From contig CALBKL010000022.1 of assembly GCA_937895985.1 (NCBI GenBank), positions 1 to 7,562 on the forward strand: 7,562 bases of DNA. The letters are read 5' to 3'. A program made the position numbers and the translations under genes. Position 1 is the first letter of the stretch. The number at the start of each line of letters is the position of its first letter. Source of the DNA: an uncultured Solobacterium sp. GTDB taxonomy: Bacteria; Bacillota_I; Bacilli_A; Erysipelotrichales; Erysipelotrichaceae. A model generated the notes under the pieces. The model did not search any database. It saw only the letters and a program-made list of their open reading frames with translations, and was not told the DNA's origin. Positions 6,392-7,562 of the stretch are shown here, one piece after another.

Positions 6392-6425
6392 ATCCTCAAA
6401 TTCATTTGCTGTTTGAGGATTTTTT
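6392..6425 (+). terminator. Rho-independent terminator of the YkgJ-family gene
   Basis: ATCCTCAAA (6392-6400) and TTTGAGGAT (6412-6420) form a perfect 9-bp stem with an 11-nt loop, followed by a T run (6420-6425). It lies 24 nt after the stop codon. The AT-rich stretch between stop and stem holds a weak AATAAA/TTTATT inverted repeat (6363-6377), probably incidental. Confidence 0.88.
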
Positions 6426-6478
6426 GTATATTTATTAATATTGATTGTTCTTGCTTTCTAAAGAAAATGACTTCCATT

Positions 6479-6511
6479 CTTAAATTTTCTTAAACTTTTT
6501 CTTAAAGAAAA
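6479..6511 (+). promoter_or_regulatory. Triple CTTAAA repeat, possible regulator-binding site
   Basis: CTTAAA occurs at 6479-6484, 6489-6494 and 6501-6506, steps of 10 and 12 bp, about one helical turn each, upstream of and overlapping the -35 region. Read on the opposite strand the unit is TTTAAG, the same hexamer as in the known streptococcal CiaR site (TTTAAG-N5-TTTAAG), though the spacers here are 4 and 6, not 5. The last copy is also part of a small hairpin-like repeat, TTTTCT (6497-6502) and AGAAAA (6506-6511). Which protein binds, if any, is unknown. Confidence 0.4.
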
Positions 6512-6512
6512 C

Positions 6513-6521
6513 TGATATAAT
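6513..6521 (+). promoter_or_regulatory. Extended -10 promoter of the glycosyltransferase gene
   Basis: TG-A-TATAAT is a perfect extended -10. The -35 position (about 6493-6498, AACTTT) is weak and lies in the CTTAAA repeat array, which suggests activator or repressor control. Transcription would begin near 6528, giving a leader of about 50 nt that contains the near-palindrome GTATA-GT-TATAC (6542-6553). Confidence 0.75.
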
Positions 6522-6561
6522 GTATCTTTAAGCGATGTTCTGTATAGTTATACCATCACTA

Positions 6562-6570
6562 AGAAAGGAG
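6562..6570 (+). promoter_or_regulatory. Strong ribosome binding site of the glycosyltransferase gene
   Basis: AGAAAGGAG ends 7 nt before ATG 6578, nearly full complementarity to the 16S rRNA tail. It fixes the start of the last gene. Confidence 0.85.
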
Positions 6571-6577
6571 TGCCGGT

Positions 6578-7562
6578 ATGAACTATATAGTAATTCCAGC
6601 TTATCAACCTGATAATAAACTTATCAAACTCATCGAAAAAATCCACGAAAAGAGTGATTTTCGTATTCTAGTTATCGACGACGGTAGTTCATCAAAGTGT
6701 CAAAATATCTTTGATAAAGCAGAACAATATGCTACGGTGCTCCGTCATCAAGTGAATCAAGGTAAAGGCCAAGCGCTTAAAACGGCCTTTGATTATATCC
6801 GACAACAAAATAGCTATGGAACGGTTGTAACGGCAGATGCAGATGGACAGCATAAGATTTGGGATATTTTCCGTACAGCTAACAAAGCATCTGAAAATCC
6901 TAATAAGCTAATCTTGGGTGTGAGGGCCTTCACTGGTAAAGTACCCCTTCGTAGCCGTTTCGGAAATAGCTTAACAAAAGCACTTTTTAAGATTCAAACT
7001 GGGGTAGAAGTAGCAGATACTCAGACAGGACTTCGAGCTTTTACAACAAATCTTATTCCTTTTATGCTAAAAATCGAAGGACAACGTTATGAATATGAAA
7101 TGAATATGCTACTTGAAGCTACTAAAGAATATCACATTTTAGAAGTTCCCATTGAAACTGTCTATATCAATGATAATGAGGGTTCACACTTCCGTCCAAT
7201 CAGAGATGGATTAATGATTTATAAAAACATCTTTAAATTCGCCTTGTCATCTCTCAGTAGTTTTGTTGTAGACTATCTTGTTTACGCTATTGCAATCTTG
7301 TTTTTACCAACAGCGCCAACAAGTTTCCGAATTTTCCTAGCTAACGGGCTAGCTCGTGTGACAAGCTCCGTTTTTAACTACTCTACAAATAAAAAACTAG
7401 TCTTTAAAAACGACGATAGCCTTGTGAGAACAGGTATGGGGTACTTTGGTCTAGCAGTTGGACTCTTTGTTTTAGATACTCTGCTTATTCGTCTATTCTT
7501 TACTGTATTTGGTATCAACCTTCTGATTGCCAAAGTTATCGTCGGCATCCTTCTCTTCGCTG
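6578..7562 (+). CDS. Family 2 glycosyltransferase with C-terminal GtrA-like membrane domain (3' end outside window)
   Basis: The frame is open to the window edge; 328 residues are visible. Residues 1 to about 215 are a GT-A type transferase domain of the DPM1/GtrB-like branch: 'NYIVIPAYQP' at the start, 'VIDDGSS' (32-38) for nucleotide binding, 'NQGKGQALKTA' (60-70), the metal-binding 'DADGQH' (87-92) and 'DTQTGLRAF' (147-155). It has no signal peptide, so it faces the cytosol. From about 220 it becomes a GtrA-like domain with hydrophobic segments at about 221-243, 286-309 and 313-328, including 'NYSTNKKLVFK' (267-277), a segment typical of GtrA proteins. Enzymes of this kind load a sugar on a lipid carrier, and GtrA is thought to help move it across the membrane for cell-surface glycosylation. 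The sugar and acceptor are not evident. It has its own strong promoter and ribosome site. Confidence 0.88.
   Translation, partial: MNYIVIPAYQPDNKLIKLIEKIHEKSDFRILVIDDGSSSKCQNIFDKAEQYATVLRHQVNQGKGQALKTAFDYIRQQNSYGTVVTADADGQHKIWDIFRTANKASENPNKLILGVRAFTGKVPLRSRFGNSLTKALFKIQTGVEVADTQTGLRAFTTNLIPFMLKIEGQRYEYEMNMLLEATKEYHILEVPIETVYINDNEGSHFRPIRDGLMIYKNIFKFALSSLSSFVVDYLVYAIAILFLPTAPTSFRIFLANGLARVTSSVFNYSTNKKLVFKNDDSLVRTGMGYFGLAVGLFVLDTLLIRLFFTVFGINLLIAKVIVGILLFA

Overview
The window holds two unlike blocks, both read entirely on the + strand, that meet inside one open reading frame near base 5110. The left block (1 to about 5110) is the head-completion and tail module of a siphovirus-like phage or prophage of a low-GC Gram-positive host. 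The right block (about 5110 to 7562) looks like chromosomal DNA of a Streptococcus, probably of the mitis/pneumoniae group. I base that on the RexA-type C-terminus, the extended -10 promoters (TGN-TATAMT) and the low GC. These assignments come from reading motifs and gene order; no database search was run.

The phage block has the classical order: the C-terminal part of the major capsid protein (1-533), a gp6-like head-tail connector (560-895), a head-closure protein (900-1271), an HK97 gp10-like protein (1261-1806), a tail terminator (1806-2213) and a tail tube protein (2230-2697). Next come the two-frame tail assembly chaperone G/GT (2746-3371) and the tape measure gene (from 3390). Genes are tightly packed, with 11-nt and 1-nt overlaps, as in a single late operon. 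The chaperone pair has a very clear programmed -1 frameshift signal: an in-frame A_AAA_AAA slippery run at 3048-3054, a 6-nt spacer and a perfect 8-bp stem with a 3-nt loop at 3061-3079.

The tape measure frame does not end as a phage protein. After about 574 residues, just where its next 'DW' repeat is expected, it continues in frame for about 222 residues as the C-terminal nuclease domain of streptococcal RexA (AddA-type helicase/nuclease subunit). All visible nuclease motifs are kept, but the helicase part is missing. The rest of the tape measure gene, the distal tail, lysis and integration genes, and the first roughly four-fifths of rexA are absent. This is either a real illegitimate recombination or deletion joint between a prophage and rexA, or an assembly chimera. 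The sequence alone cannot decide, and I favour an artefact or a deletion joint over a functional fusion protein.

Downstream of the rexA end are a strong hairpin terminator (5787-5817), an extended -10 promoter (5833-5841) and a YkgJ-type CxxCxxCC metal-binding protein (5870-6367) closed by its own terminator (6392-6425). A regulated-looking promoter region follows (6479-6521), with three CTTAAA repeats. The last gene, which runs off the right edge, is a membrane-bound family 2 glycosyltransferase fused to a GtrA-like domain (6578-7562). No tRNA, rRNA, CRISPR array, insertion sequence or integrase is visible. The only non-coding stretches of note are 5781-5869 and 6368-6577, and their contents are described in the features.
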